6,188 bases of DNA from Planctomycetes bacterium RBG_16_41_13 (GCA_001828295.1 MHYI01000158.1:1-6188), one strand, 5' to 3'. Shown: positions 1-6,111, counted from the stretch's first letter. Program-made: numbers and translations. Notes: generated from the letters alone by a model not told the origin.

Positions 1-1094
1 AACGTCTGCCCCCCCCTGGAAAAAGCGCTCTGCGAACAGCTAAATATGAGGTGTTGAGCCTCCTGCTTCATTTCCAGATGGCTCATCCCTTCAAGGTAAG
101 GGGCATACATAATATTGATATACCCCACACCTAACGCCCCGGCATAATACGCCTGCATGGAAGCCAGGAACGTATTTAAATGTCCCGTCAATGTACGCGC
201 GTGTTTCGCCGGCGCTGAATCGGTATCTAAATTCTCAAGCGTCAATCCATATTTCTTCAAATACTCTAAGGAATGAGAAGAACAATATACCCTTGTCGGA
301 TACCCAAGGTCATGGAGATGTACCATCCCACTGAGATGGGCTTCCGATACATCCTTGGAAAAAACTTCCTGAAGCGCGTATTGCTTTAAAGTATTTTCAG
401 CAATCGCAAGATTTATTGCTTCCGGATTATTCGTAGCAATATTGCTGTTTTCCTTATTTTTTGACAGTATTAACTCATCGAGATCATATTTGGGCATACC
501 AAGCACTGCCTGTTTCTCCAGTTTTTTGCTGTATCCACGCTCAAACAATTCATTATCCACCAGCTCCCGGATTAAAGACGTTGAAATACGGTTCAACCCT
601 GAAGAAAATACCCTTTGCTCCACTACACTTGCAATTTCTTCAGCAACCTCTCCGGATATATCCGCTTCCTTTTCCAGTGCAACAGCAACCTTCCTTTTAT
701 TCCATGGGAAAGTCTCATCCTTCGTTTCCGTATCGACCATGAGAGAAACATCTGTCGTATCCGCCCTTTTCTGGGATTGTTTTCTCACCCTCAGCGAATC
801 ACGAATCCTTTCCCTTTTATCTCTATATATAATGTATGCCTTCGCTGTTTTCGCATGTCCCGTCTCAATAAGTACCTTTTCCACCACATCCTGGATATCT
901 TCGATGCCTGGAGGATTTCCATTGTGCTTCTTCGACAAAAACATGGACACCACAACCGCCAGTTCTTCTGCCAAAGCACGATCATTACCCCCAACGGCCT
1001 GCGCCGCCTTGAAAATCGCATCAGCAATCTTTTTTTCAATAAAAGGGGCTGTTCTTCCATCCCGTTTTACTACATATTCTATCATATTACCCAT
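1..1094 (-). CDS. nrdD: Anaerobic (class III) ribonucleoside-triphosphate reductase NrdD, N-terminal part, cut by window edge
   Basis: NrdD reduces ribonucleoside triphosphates to deoxynucleotides without oxygen, using a glycyl radical installed by the activase NrdG. The reading frame stays open for 364 codons from the ATG at 1094 and runs off the left edge, so the catalytic barrel's end and the C-terminal glycyl-radical loop are not visible. Residues about 6-95 form an ATP-cone (VVKRDGRTAPF start), the allosteric dATP/ATP site. Residues about 128-190 look like a second, degenerate ATP-cone (PWNKRKVAVAL ... LIRELVDNELFERG). The catalytic domain begins about residue 195. It shows HLSGMVHLHDLGYPTR (253-268), where HLHDL is typical of NrdD, then C271, a candidate active-site cysteine, and SRGGQT (359-364) at the cut. 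The start is supported by AGGAGG 11 bases upstream; a second in-frame ATG at codon 4 lies further from it. It follows nrdR by 60 bp and is probably cotranscribed and controlled by it. Family assignment is secure. Which subclass of NrdD it is needs the missing C-terminus. Confidence 0.93.
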   Translation of the reverse strand, partial: MGNMIEYVVKRDGRTAPFIEKKIADAIFKAAQAVGGNDRALAEELAVVVSMFLSKKHNGNPPGIEDIQDVVEKVLIETGHAKTAKAYIIYRDKRERIRDSLRVRKQSQKRADTTDVSLMVDTETKDETFPWNKRKVAVALEKEADISGEVAEEIASVVEQRVFSSGLNRISTSLIRELVDNELFERGYSKKLEKQAVLGMPKYDLDELILSKNKENSNIATNNPEAINLAIAENTLKQYALQEVFSKDVSEAHLSGMVHLHDLGYPTRVYCSSHSLEYLKKYGLTLENLDTDSAPAKHARTLTGHLNTFLASMQAYYAGALGVGYINIMYAPYLEGMSHLEMKQEAQHLIFSCSQSAFSRGGQT

Positions 1095-1105
1095 ATATTT
1101 CCGTA

Positions 1106-1111
1106 CCTCCT
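1106..1111 (-). promoter_or_regulatory. Ribosome binding site of nrdD
   Basis: On the minus strand the sequence AGGAGG lies 11 bases before the ATG at 1094. It is the strongest Shine-Dalgarno match in the window and sits in the 60-bp space after the nrdR stop. It supports the ATG at 1094 over the in-frame ATG three codons later. The spacing is slightly longer than the usual 5-9 bases. Confidence 0.75.
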
Positions 1112-1154
1112 GCCAGTATTAATAGTATATTCTTACAAACTTGTAGTTGTTTTT

Positions 1155-1625
1155 TCATCGCTCCTTCTTCTTTGTTACCTGCATAAGCGGTTTTAGCTCA
1201 TCTATAAATTCTGAAATATCTTTAAATTCCCTGTATACAGAAGCAAAACGAACATAAGCAACCATATCAAGAATCCTTAATTTTTGCATTACTAAGGCGC
1301 CAATAAAGCTTGCACTTACTTCACGATCGAATTTGCTATATATTTCACGTTCTATTTCATCAACGATATTTTCTATTATATCGGTAGAGACAGGCCGCTT
1401 CTCACACGCTTTCAGCAAGCCATTAAATACTTTTTTCCGATCATACATCTCGCGCCTTCCATCTTTTTTAACAACACGCAATGGATTTTCCTCAACTCGC
1501 TCGTATGTGGTATACCGACGACCACAGTCCAAACACTCCCGCCTGCGCTTAATACTTAGTCCATCCGCTGTCGTGCGGGAATTAATCACCTTGTCGTTGT
1601 CCGCTTTACAAAACAAGCATTGCAT
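1155..1625 (-). CDS. nrdR: Transcriptional repressor NrdR (ribonucleotide reductase regulator)
   Basis: NrdR is a zinc-ribbon/ATP-cone repressor that senses the dATP/ATP state through its cone and binds NrdR boxes in promoters of ribonucleotide reductase genes. The 156-residue length is normal for the family. A zinc ribbon occupies residues 1-42 with ligands C3, C6, C31 and C34 (MQCLFC ... ECLDCGRRYTTYE). The basic stretch around KRRRE (26-30) is part of the DNA-binding face. The ATP-cone spans about 49-139, starting RVVKKDGRREMYDRKKV and ending RILDMVAYVRFASVYREF. The tail 140-156 is lysine-rich. The ATG at 1625 gives the canonical N-terminus; TAAGGG just upstream is a modest ribosome site. 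nrdD follows 60 bp downstream with no terminator between, so NrdR most likely controls the reductase encoded by its own operon. Upstream, across a 489-bp gap, lies the dCMP deaminase gene; a comEB-nrdR order is recurrent in bacteria. Nothing is unusual in the protein. Confidence 0.96.
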   Translation of the reverse strand: MQCLFCKADNDKVINSRTTADGLSIKRRRECLDCGRRYTTYERVEENPLRVVKKDGRREMYDRKKVFNGLLKACEKRPVSTDIIENIVDEIEREIYSKFDREVSASFIGALVMQKLRILDMVAYVRFASVYREFKDISEFIDELKPLMQVTKKKER

Positions 1626-1660
1626 GTGCCCTTATCCTAACCTGGACAATCCAGAACCAA

Positions 1661-1825
1661 ACAAGCATGATATACGAAACAAATTCTAATTACAAAACAT
1701 AAAATTCAAGGCAAATCCAAGACATTCAACAATACGAAGCACGAAATACGAAAGATGCGCTCGCTTAGAATTTCAAATCATTTTATCATTGGAATTTGTT
1801 TCGTATTTTTAGCATTTCGGATTTC
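1661..1825. repeat. Decayed inverted-repeat element with three copies of a TTTCGTATTT unit
   Basis: Three related units of about 25-34 bases lie in the gap upstream of nrdR. Unit 1 (1661-1686, minus orientation) and unit 3 (1792-1825, plus orientation) share a perfect 15-bp inverted match, ATACGAAACAAATTC at 1672-1686 and its complement at 1792-1806. Unit 2 (1731-1753, minus) shares AAATACGAAA with the complement of unit 3 and carries the fullest form of the core, CGTATTTCGTGCTTCG read on the minus strand. The stretch between is AT-rich and contains further GAATTT/GGATTT scraps. It looks like a degenerate intergenic repeat with no reading frame. From memory, similar repeats occur in several anaerobic lineages; I cannot confirm copies elsewhere in this genome. 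In RNA it could fold into a long, imperfect hairpin in the nrdR leader. Confidence 0.65.
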
Positions 1826-1887
1826 ACAATTAAATATTTTGAAAAAAATGCAATGAAATTACTAATAGGGTACCAAAAACACCTGTA

Positions 1888-1903
1888 TGACTATATATGT
1901 TAG
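1888..1903 (-). promoter_or_regulatory. Possible second NrdR box (near transcription start)
   Basis: On the minus strand this reads CTAACATATATAGTCA, matching about 10 of 16 positions of the NrdR-box consensus as I remember it (acaCwAtATaTwGtgt), including the central ATATATAG. Its centre lies 33 bp from that of the better box at 1921-1936, about three helical turns. NrdR boxes normally come in pairs with a gap of 15-16 bp; here the gap is 17 bp. It would cover the expected transcription start. AT-rich palindromes arise easily by chance, so this is tentative. Confidence 0.35.
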
Positions 1904-1910
1904 TTCGAAG

Positions 1911-1939
1911 TATATATCATACAAGATATATGCTGTCAA
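1911..1939 (-). promoter_or_regulatory. Sigma-70-type promoter for nrdR-nrdD
   Basis: On the minus strand a perfect -35 hexamer TTGACA (1939-1934) is followed after 17 bases by TATATA (1916-1911), a 4/6 match to the -10 consensus. Transcription would start near 1904 and read left into nrdR, leaving an untranslated leader of about 280 bases that contains the inverted-repeat element. This is the best promoter candidate in the window and lies in the only large gap between genes. The overlap with NrdR-box-like palindromes supports its assignment to the nrdR-nrdD unit. Confidence 0.65.
1921..1936 (-). promoter_or_regulatory. Probable NrdR box overlapping the nrdR promoter
   Basis: The minus strand reads ACAGCATATATCTTGT, a near-palindrome with ACA...ATATAT...TGT arms. 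It matches about 12 of 16 positions of the NrdR-box consensus recalled from the literature (acaCwAtATaTwGtgt); the four mismatches are the two bases flanking the ATATAT core on each side. It covers the last three bases of the -35 hexamer and most of the spacer, so bound NrdR would block RNA polymerase. Together with the weaker site at 1888-1903 it suggests autorepression of the nrdR-nrdD unit. This is an inference from pattern and position. Confidence 0.5.
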
Positions 1940-2114
1940 GGGATTTATCAAAAAACCTGCTTTATTGATTCAAAAACAAAAATAATTCAACGTTTTTACC
2001 GTATTATTGCGCTTAACACGTATAATAGCAGGGGGCAAAAACTTTTTATTTTTAAAAGGTGTTTTGTTCCTGTTTTTTACACAATCATCTATTGTTTACA
2101 AAATGCAATAATAA
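1940..2114. other. AT-rich gap after comEB with no recognisable gene
   Basis: This is the part of the 489-bp gap between the comEB stop and the nrdR promoter. I find no coding signal on either strand and no tRNA-like fold. It has poly-A/T runs, a 6-bp TATTAT/ATAATA inverted repeat (2002-2007 and 2022-2027), and a weak CTTTT/AAAAG hairpin on the minus strand (2058-2042) followed by five T. The last could be a poor intrinsic terminator for the yidC-mnmE-comEB message, but it has a single G-C pair. No convincing terminator is visible. Confidence 0.5.
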
Positions 2115-2606
2115 CTAACCGGCGCTATCCCATTTTCCATCGCCCACAACAGATTCTTCAAGCACTGCAAAGTCCACCGGAACATTTGCCATATGAAGTA
2201 TTTCTTTTGCAAGGGCATCGGGGTAATCGGAAATGGCAACAATACGCTTTATTCCGGCATTCACCAGCATTTTAGCGCACAAAGAACATGGACAGGTTGT
2301 GCTATACAAGGTTGCTCCCGAAATTTTTATTCCGTAGCGCGCTGCTTGTATAAGAGCATTCATTTCAGCATGAAGCCCCCGGCATAATTCGTGGCGTTCA
2401 CCAGGCGGCACTCTTAATTGTTCCCGCAAACATCCAATTTCCAGACAGTGCTGAAGCCCGCTTGGCGCTCCATTGTAACCTGTGGCGAGAATATGTTTTT
2501 CCAGAACAAGAACAGCACCTACCTGTCTGCGCAAGCATGTTGACCGCCGCGCAACTTCTTTTGTAATCCTCAAAAAATATTCGTCCCAGGAAGGTCTCTC
2601 CCGCAT
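2115..2606 (-). CDS. comEB: Deoxycytidylate (dCMP) deaminase, ComEB family
   Basis: This enzyme deaminates dCMP to dUMP, feeding thymidylate synthesis in the cytoplasm. The 163-residue protein has the zinc-dependent cytidine/deoxycytidylate deaminase signature: HAEMNA at 79-84 (zinc ligand H79, proton shuttle E81) and CPCSLC at 105-110 (zinc ligands C107, C110). The dCMP-deaminase-specific N-terminal half is present: RPSWDEYFL at 4-12, [10 protein letters not shown] at 41-50, HC..IGC 53-59 and [11 protein letters not shown] 71-81, including the extra cysteines and histidines that bind a second zinc in some relatives. I chose the ATG at 2606, one base after the mnmE TGA, because the family usually begins close to [12 protein letters not shown] at 2630 in the same frame would add eight residues inside the mnmE end. 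The ribosome site is weak (GGGA within the last mnmE codons), so translation is probably coupled to mnmE. Its neighbours nrdR and nrdD fit a role in dNTP supply. The symbol follows Bacillus usage and does not imply competence. Confidence 0.92.
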   Translation of the reverse strand: MRERPSWDEYFLRITKEVARRSTCLRRQVGAVLVLEKHILATGYNGAPSGLQHCLEIGCLREQLRVPPGERHELCRGLHAEMNALIQAARYGIKISGATLYSTTCPCSLCAKMLVNAGIKRIVAISDYPDALAKEILHMANVPVDFAVLEESVVGDGKWDSAG

Positions 2607-2607
2607 G

Positions 2608-4014
2608 TCATTTCCCAATACAAAATTCACAAAATATTTTATCTAAAATATCCTCTGTCGTAATTTCACCTACTACTTCACCAAGAATGTCCACTGCCAT
2701 TCTCAGGTCTATGGCAATAAATTCATCGCTCATAGTATTTCTGAAAGACGCTATCGCTTGTTCTATTCGTTCGTACGACCGTTGCAAGGCGTCTTTTTGA
2801 TAAACATTAAAAAAATGAAGTGTGTTTGATCGATCTATCTGCCCGTCCAAAACTTTATCAAGCATTAGTGTTTTTAATCTCTCCAACCCCTTGCCGGTTA
2901 ATGCAGAAACATACAGAACAGGATATTTTTTTACCTCCTCCGGCAGTTTAAAGGATGAACAGTCCGCCATTAAATCGCATTTATTGACCACCACAATTAC
3001 ATTATTGGTAACCTCACTATGATTTATTTCCAATGATTGGATATCCATTTTCTCATTACCGGCAAAAACAAGCAATAACACATGTGCACTTTTCAAGGCA
3101 CCTTGAGCCTTTTCTCTTGCTTGTAAAAAAACATGTTCTCTTGCTTCATCAAATCCCGCTACATCAGTTAATTTAAAATACACGTTTCCCATTTCTAAAA
3201 CTCCGGTAACCATATCACGCGTAGTCCCTGGCCTGTCACTGACAATAGCTCTTTTCTGCCCCAGCAGCGCGTTAATCAAACTCGATTTTCCCACATTCGG
3301 TTTGCCATATAGTACCGTGCGAATTTCTTCAGAAGATATTTTATCCGCCGGCGGCTTATTCATAAGATGAACGATGTCATTTCTAATATCTTCCATTTTG
3401 TTTATCATTTCCACCCTGGATATTAATTCAATGTCCTGGTCTGAAAAGTCAATGGACGTTTCAATATACGTACAAAGGGAGGTTATTTTGTTTTGAATAT
3501 CTTTAATTCGCTGAGAAGCATTTCCTGACAATTGCAAAATTGCCAAATCAAGTTCTGAATCTGATTGCGAACGAATGAGGTTTTTTATCGCTTCCGCCTG
3601 CGCAAGGTCTATCCGTCCGTGCAAAAATGCCCGTTTTGTAAATTCTCCCGGCTGCGAAAGCCGCAAACTGTCTTTTAATCCTGTTTTTTTTTGTAAAATA
3701 GATTGCAGGATCATTTCTCCGATTGGCCTGCCTCCCAAGGTGTGAATCTCCACGATATCTTCTTTTGTATAGGAATGTGGCTGCCTCATTACGTATAAAA
3801 CAGCAGGAATTTTTAACGACTCCGCCGGCAAACAAATACATCCTTTTATAGAAATAAATGTTTGTACGTTTTCTAGTTTTATATTAGCGGAAGGAACAAA
3901 TATTTCATGGATCGAGGGAATTGCTTCTGACCCACTTATCCTGATCACTGCGTGAAAGGATCTGCCTGCTGGCGTTGATACGGTAAGAATGGTATCCTGT
4001 GCTTCAGGAAACAT
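2608..4014 (-). CDS. mnmE: tRNA uridine-5-carboxymethylaminomethyl modification GTPase MnmE (TrmE), with unusual switch II
   Basis: With MnmG, MnmE installs the (carboxymethyl)aminomethyl group on U34 of tRNAs reading two-codon boxes, using a methylene-folate carbon and GTP hydrolysis. The 468-residue length is normal. Residues 1-120 form the folate-binding domain ([20 protein letters not shown] start). [13 protein letters not shown] (122-134) and DLAQAEA (136-142) begin the helical domain. The embedded G domain has P-loop GKPNVGKSS (237-245), including N240 for potassium binding, switch I PGTTRD (262-267), G4 NKCD (344-347) and G5 SAL (370-372). The C-terminus is CIGK with the conserved C465. 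G3 is oddly DVAG (284-287) rather than DTAG. With gap-free numbering against E. coli, F296 stands where the catalytic E282 should be. The ATG at 4014 gives the standard N-terminus but has no clear Shine-Dalgarno. yidC ends 78 bp upstream, and comEB begins one base after its stop. Family identity is certain; GTPase activity is uncertain. Confidence 0.95.
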   Translation of the reverse strand: MFPEAQDTILTVSTPAGRSFHAVIRISGSEAIPSIHEIFVPSANIKLENVQTFISIKGCICLPAESLKIPAVLYVMRQPHSYTKEDIVEIHTLGGRPIGEMILQSILQKKTGLKDSLRLSQPGEFTKRAFLHGRIDLAQAEAIKNLIRSQSDSELDLAILQLSGNASQRIKDIQNKITSLCTYIETSIDFSDQDIELISRVEMINKMEDIRNDIVHLMNKPPADKISSEEIRTVLYGKPNVGKSSLINALLGQKRAIVSDRPGTTRDMVTGVLEMGNVYFKLTDVAGFDEAREHVFLQAREKAQGALKSAHVLLLVFAGNEKMDIQSLEINHSEVTNNVIVVVNKCDLMADCSSFKLPEEVKKYPVLYVSALTGKGLERLKTLMLDKVLDGQIDRSNTLHFFNVYQKDALQRSYERIEQAIASFRNTMSDEFIAIDLRMAVDILGEVVGEITTEDILDKIFCEFCIGK

Positions 4015-4092
4015 ATGACGTCACGGTTATATTAGGGATATTTTTTGCCTGTTGAATATTTAGCTATGGGAGCGCAAAAAAGGGGGCTCACA

Positions 4093-5781
4093 CTAAACTA
4101 TTTTTATCTTTTTAATAGATTTTCTAATGAAGACGCTTTCTGCGATGCTGAATATAGTGCTTGTTGTCCAATAAAGGGTAAGTCCTGAAGGCATTTTGTA
4201 TAAAATGAACGCAAACATAATTGGCATAAACGACATCATTTTTTGCTGCGCTTGCGCCTGTGGGTCAGTGGCGGGAGATTTCGGCGTCAATTTCATCTGA
4301 ACAAAGGAAGCGCCTGTCATTATTATCGGCAAGATATTCAGGGTATTCCCGAGAAAAGGAATGGTAAACGGCAAATACATCAGCGTGTCGGGCATGGAAA
4401 GATCATTTATCCAAAAAATAAAAGGCGCCTGCCTCATTTCAAAAGAAAGCTGCAGCGTTCTGAACAGGGCAAAAAAAACGGGTAGTTGCAATATCATTGG
4501 CAAGCAGCCGCTCATTGGATTTACGCCATATTTTTTAAACAATAGCACCTGTTCCTGGCCTATTTTTTGTTTATTGTTTTTATATTTTTCTTTAAGCTGG
4601 TTAATCAGCGGTTGCAACTGTTGCATCCGAAACATGGAAACCTGACTTTTTCTCGTTAACGGAAACAAAAGCGCCTTGATAATTATAGTTAATACAATGA
4701 TGGAAATGCCATAATTGGGAATTACGCTATGAACAGCATTTAAAAAAGCAAGGAGCAGTTTGCTTATGGCATGTAACCACCCATAACTTATGATAGCATC
4801 CATGGTGGTATATTGCCCCAAAACCTCTTCTTTCTTTGGGCCTACAAAATAAAGATATCCATGCCTGACGGACGTATGCGGAGCTATGTGTATTCTCCCC
4901 GTCTGTAAACTGACCATAAAATCACCCTGTTCCGCCTTTCCCTCTGAAGGCATACCCTGTATATCAAATGCCTGCGAGTGAACAGACGTTACCCATTCAC
5001 TGGAAACAGGCTTCAACACTGTGGCAAAATACTTATTCGTAGATCCCGCCCAAACAATGCCGCGAGACTCATTTTTGGCAGGAAACCCTTTCGGCGCGGT
5101 AGTTACTAATTTAATTTTATGGTTCCCCATATCGATGCCGACAAGCCCCGCAATGTCGGCTGAAATTTCGCCTTCATGCGTAATCATGGCGGAGGCAATG
5201 ATATCGTATGCTAAAGAAATTTCAGCGTCTGTATTGTTTTCCAACACAACTTCCATATCCACATGGTATTTACCCTCCGGTACGGAGACGGTCTTGATGA
5301 GGTTAAGTCCACTTTCCAGGCTTGTGCTAAATGAAATCCTCCCCTTGCTTCTGTCAATTATCCTGTATCTCTGTCTTTGGAAATTTGCCTTTTGATATAT
5401 ATAGCTTATGGAGAGGGGACGATATTCCGTATCAGCATCTTTTATTAATTCTAAAGTATCTCTTGCATCCTGACTTTTAAAATCCTTTAGTTTAACCGAT
5501 TTGAGCGCCGCTCCTTCATTTATCCACACTGTTTTAATATATTCATTTTCAATCACAACTTCTTCTTCAGGTATATTCACCTCGGGCAAAGTTTCCTGAG
5601 AAGTCAGCAACTCAGGAGTGACCGTTCTTGTTTCCTGTTTTGTTTCGACACGTTTTTCAGCAGAGAGTTCCTCTTGTGTTACCTTTTCTGTTTTTGGCGA
5701 CAGCAAGGGTAGTATAATGGGGTAGTATAATAACATTATTACCCCGCAAATGATTAATGCAATCAGCGCTCTTCTATCCAT
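4093..5781 (-). CDS. yidC: Membrane protein insertase YidC (Oxa1 family), diderm type
   Basis: YidC inserts and folds inner-membrane proteins, alone or with SecYEG. The 562-residue protein has the Gram-negative layout. MDRRALIALI starts an N-terminal membrane anchor (about 6-28). A charged linker (30-75) follows, then a periplasmic beta domain (about 75-320). The conserved Oxa1 core runs from about 333. Core segments are near 357-377, 424-445, 480-497 and 515-550. The cytoplasmic helical hairpin lies at about 378-416 and the NPMSGCLPM loop at 421-429. K369, in IIKALLFPLT, sits where E. coli has R366, the charge in the hydrophilic groove; lysine there is, as I recall, common in other bacteria. 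The C-terminus is short and basic (RKSIKKIKIV). The ATG at 5781 overlaps the stop of the small zinc-ribbon gene (TAATG), and GAGAAGGA 6 bases upstream is a good ribosome site. mnmE follows after 78 bp. The usual partners rnpA/yidD upstream and jag downstream are absent here. Confidence 0.97.
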   Translation of the reverse strand: MDRRALIALIICGVIMLLYYPIILPLLSPKTEKVTQEELSAEKRVETKQETRTVTPELLTSQETLPEVNIPEEEVVIENEYIKTVWINEGAALKSVKLKDFKSQDARDTLELIKDADTEYRPLSISYIYQKANFQRQRYRIIDRSKGRISFSTSLESGLNLIKTVSVPEGKYHVDMEVVLENNTDAEISLAYDIIASAMITHEGEISADIAGLVGIDMGNHKIKLVTTAPKGFPAKNESRGIVWAGSTNKYFATVLKPVSSEWVTSVHSQAFDIQGMPSEGKAEQGDFMVSLQTGRIHIAPHTSVRHGYLYFVGPKKEEVLGQYTTMDAIISYGWLHAISKLLLAFLNAVHSVIPNYGISIIVLTIIIKALLFPLTRKSQVSMFRMQQLQPLINQLKEKYKNNKQKIGQEQVLLFKKYGVNPMSGCLPMILQLPVFFALFRTLQLSFEMRQAPFIFWINDLSMPDTLMYLPFTIPFLGNTLNILPIIMTGASFVQMKLTPKSPATDPQAQAQQKMMSFMPIMFAFILYKMPSGLTLYWTTSTIFSIAESVFIRKSIKKIKIV

Positions 5782-5960
5782 TAAGCTTCCTTCTCTTTCG
5801 TTTCAGGCAATTCCGCTTCATCTATGAGCATAACCGGTATATCATCTTTTACAGGATACCTTCGCCCGCATTGCACACAGATAATCCTGTCCCCCTCCAG
5901 CCGAACATCTGTTTTGCACAGCGGGCATGCAAGTATTTCCAAAAGTTCCTTAGAAACCAT
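5781..5960 (-). CDS. Trm112/YcaR-like (UPF0434) small zinc-ribbon protein
   Basis: This 59-residue protein matches the Trm112-like/YcaR family, which is normally about 60 residues long. It begins MVSKELLEILACPLC and has two cysteine pairs, C12/C15 (CPLC) and C28/C31 (CVQC), that would hold one zinc. GRRYPVKDDIPVML (32-45) is the family's hallmark after the second pair. Eukaryotic and archaeal Trm112 activates methyltransferases that modify tRNA, rRNA and release factors. The role of the bacterial short forms is not settled, so no reaction is assigned. The C-terminal tail (ETKEKEA) is acidic/basic and its codons contain the ribosome site of yidC. Its TAA shares the A of the yidC ATG, which implies translational coupling. 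The start at 5960 is supported by AGGAG 10 bases upstream (5975-5971). It appears to be the first gene of the yidC-mnmE-comEB unit. Confidence 0.85.
   Translation of the reverse strand: MVSKELLEILACPLCKTDVRLEGDRIICVQCGRRYPVKDDIPVMLIDEAELPETKEKEA
5787..5795 (-). promoter_or_regulatory. Ribosome binding site of yidC inside the preceding gene
   Basis: On the minus strand GAGAAGGAA lies 6 bases before the yidC ATG and inside the last codons of the Trm112-like gene (Lys-Glu-Lys-Glu-Ala-stop). It fixes the yidC start at 5781 and, with the TAATG overlap, points to coupled translation of the two genes. Confidence 0.75.
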
Positions 5961-6070
5961 AACCTATTATCTCCTAATGACATTTCAATGCCAAAAACAT
6001 TTTTTTGAATACTTTTTAAGCAGCTGCAGCCAAAATAACACTCACATTTATGTCCGCGTGTTTATTTTTC

Positions 6071-6086
6071 GGCGGCAATACCCGCC
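6071..6086. other. Small GC-rich hairpin in the leader of the Trm112-like/yidC unit
   Basis: GGCGG (6071-6075) and CCGCC (6082-6086) form a perfect 5-bp stem with a 6-base loop in otherwise AT-rich DNA. No T-run follows it on either strand, so it is not a standard intrinsic terminator. It lies between the candidate promoter (6112-6140) and the first gene and would be part of the 5' untranslated leader. Confidence 0.35.
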
Positions 6087-6111
6087 TTACGAGACAAACA
6101 AAGAAGCAGAG

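Noticed and set aside
442..1122. 226-codon plus-strand open frame
   Set aside because: It lies antisense to nrdD, whose minus-strand frame carries clear ATP-cone and NrdD motifs. The plus-strand translation is serine/phenylalanine-rich with no family features.
615..1196. 193-codon plus-strand open frame
   Set aside because: It is a shadow of nrdD and the nrdR end, has low-complexity composition and crosses a real gene boundary.
1333..1689. 118-codon plus-strand open frame
   Set aside because: It is antisense to nrdR, a complete and canonical gene, and has no recognisable domain.
1853..1903. Sixteen-codon plus-strand frame starting MKLLIGYQKH
   Set aside because: It is too short, lacks a ribosome site, and overlaps the promoter/operator candidate.
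2002..2027. TATTAT/ATAATA inverted repeat
   Set aside because: A six-bp A/T-only stem with a 14-base loop and no T-run. Expected by chance in this composition.
2037..2058. Intrinsic terminator after comEB (CTTTT/AAAAG hairpin and five T, minus strand)
   Set aside because: The stem has one G-C pair and would be too unstable. In such AT-rich DNA it is likely chance, though weak termination cannot be excluded.
1626..2114. CRISPR array, tRNA or insertion sequence in the 489-bp gap
   Set aside because: There are no regularly spaced direct repeats, no cloverleaf, no transposase remnant and no target-site duplication; the repeats present are few, inverted and degenerate.
2607..2630. GTG start for comEB that would overlap the mnmE end
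   Set aside because: It would add eight residues not typical of dCMP deaminases; the ATG at 2606 gives the usual N-terminus and a tidy stop-start junction.
5974..6000. Eight-codon mini-frame (MFLALKCH) before the Trm112-like gene, with its stop in the AGGAG site
   Set aside because: It has no ribosome site and no run of regulatory codons typical of attenuation, so it is most likely accidental.
6066..6091. Hairpin GGCGG/CCGCC as a terminator of an upstream gene
   Set aside because: No T-run follows the stem on either strand; the T-run on the plus strand precedes it.
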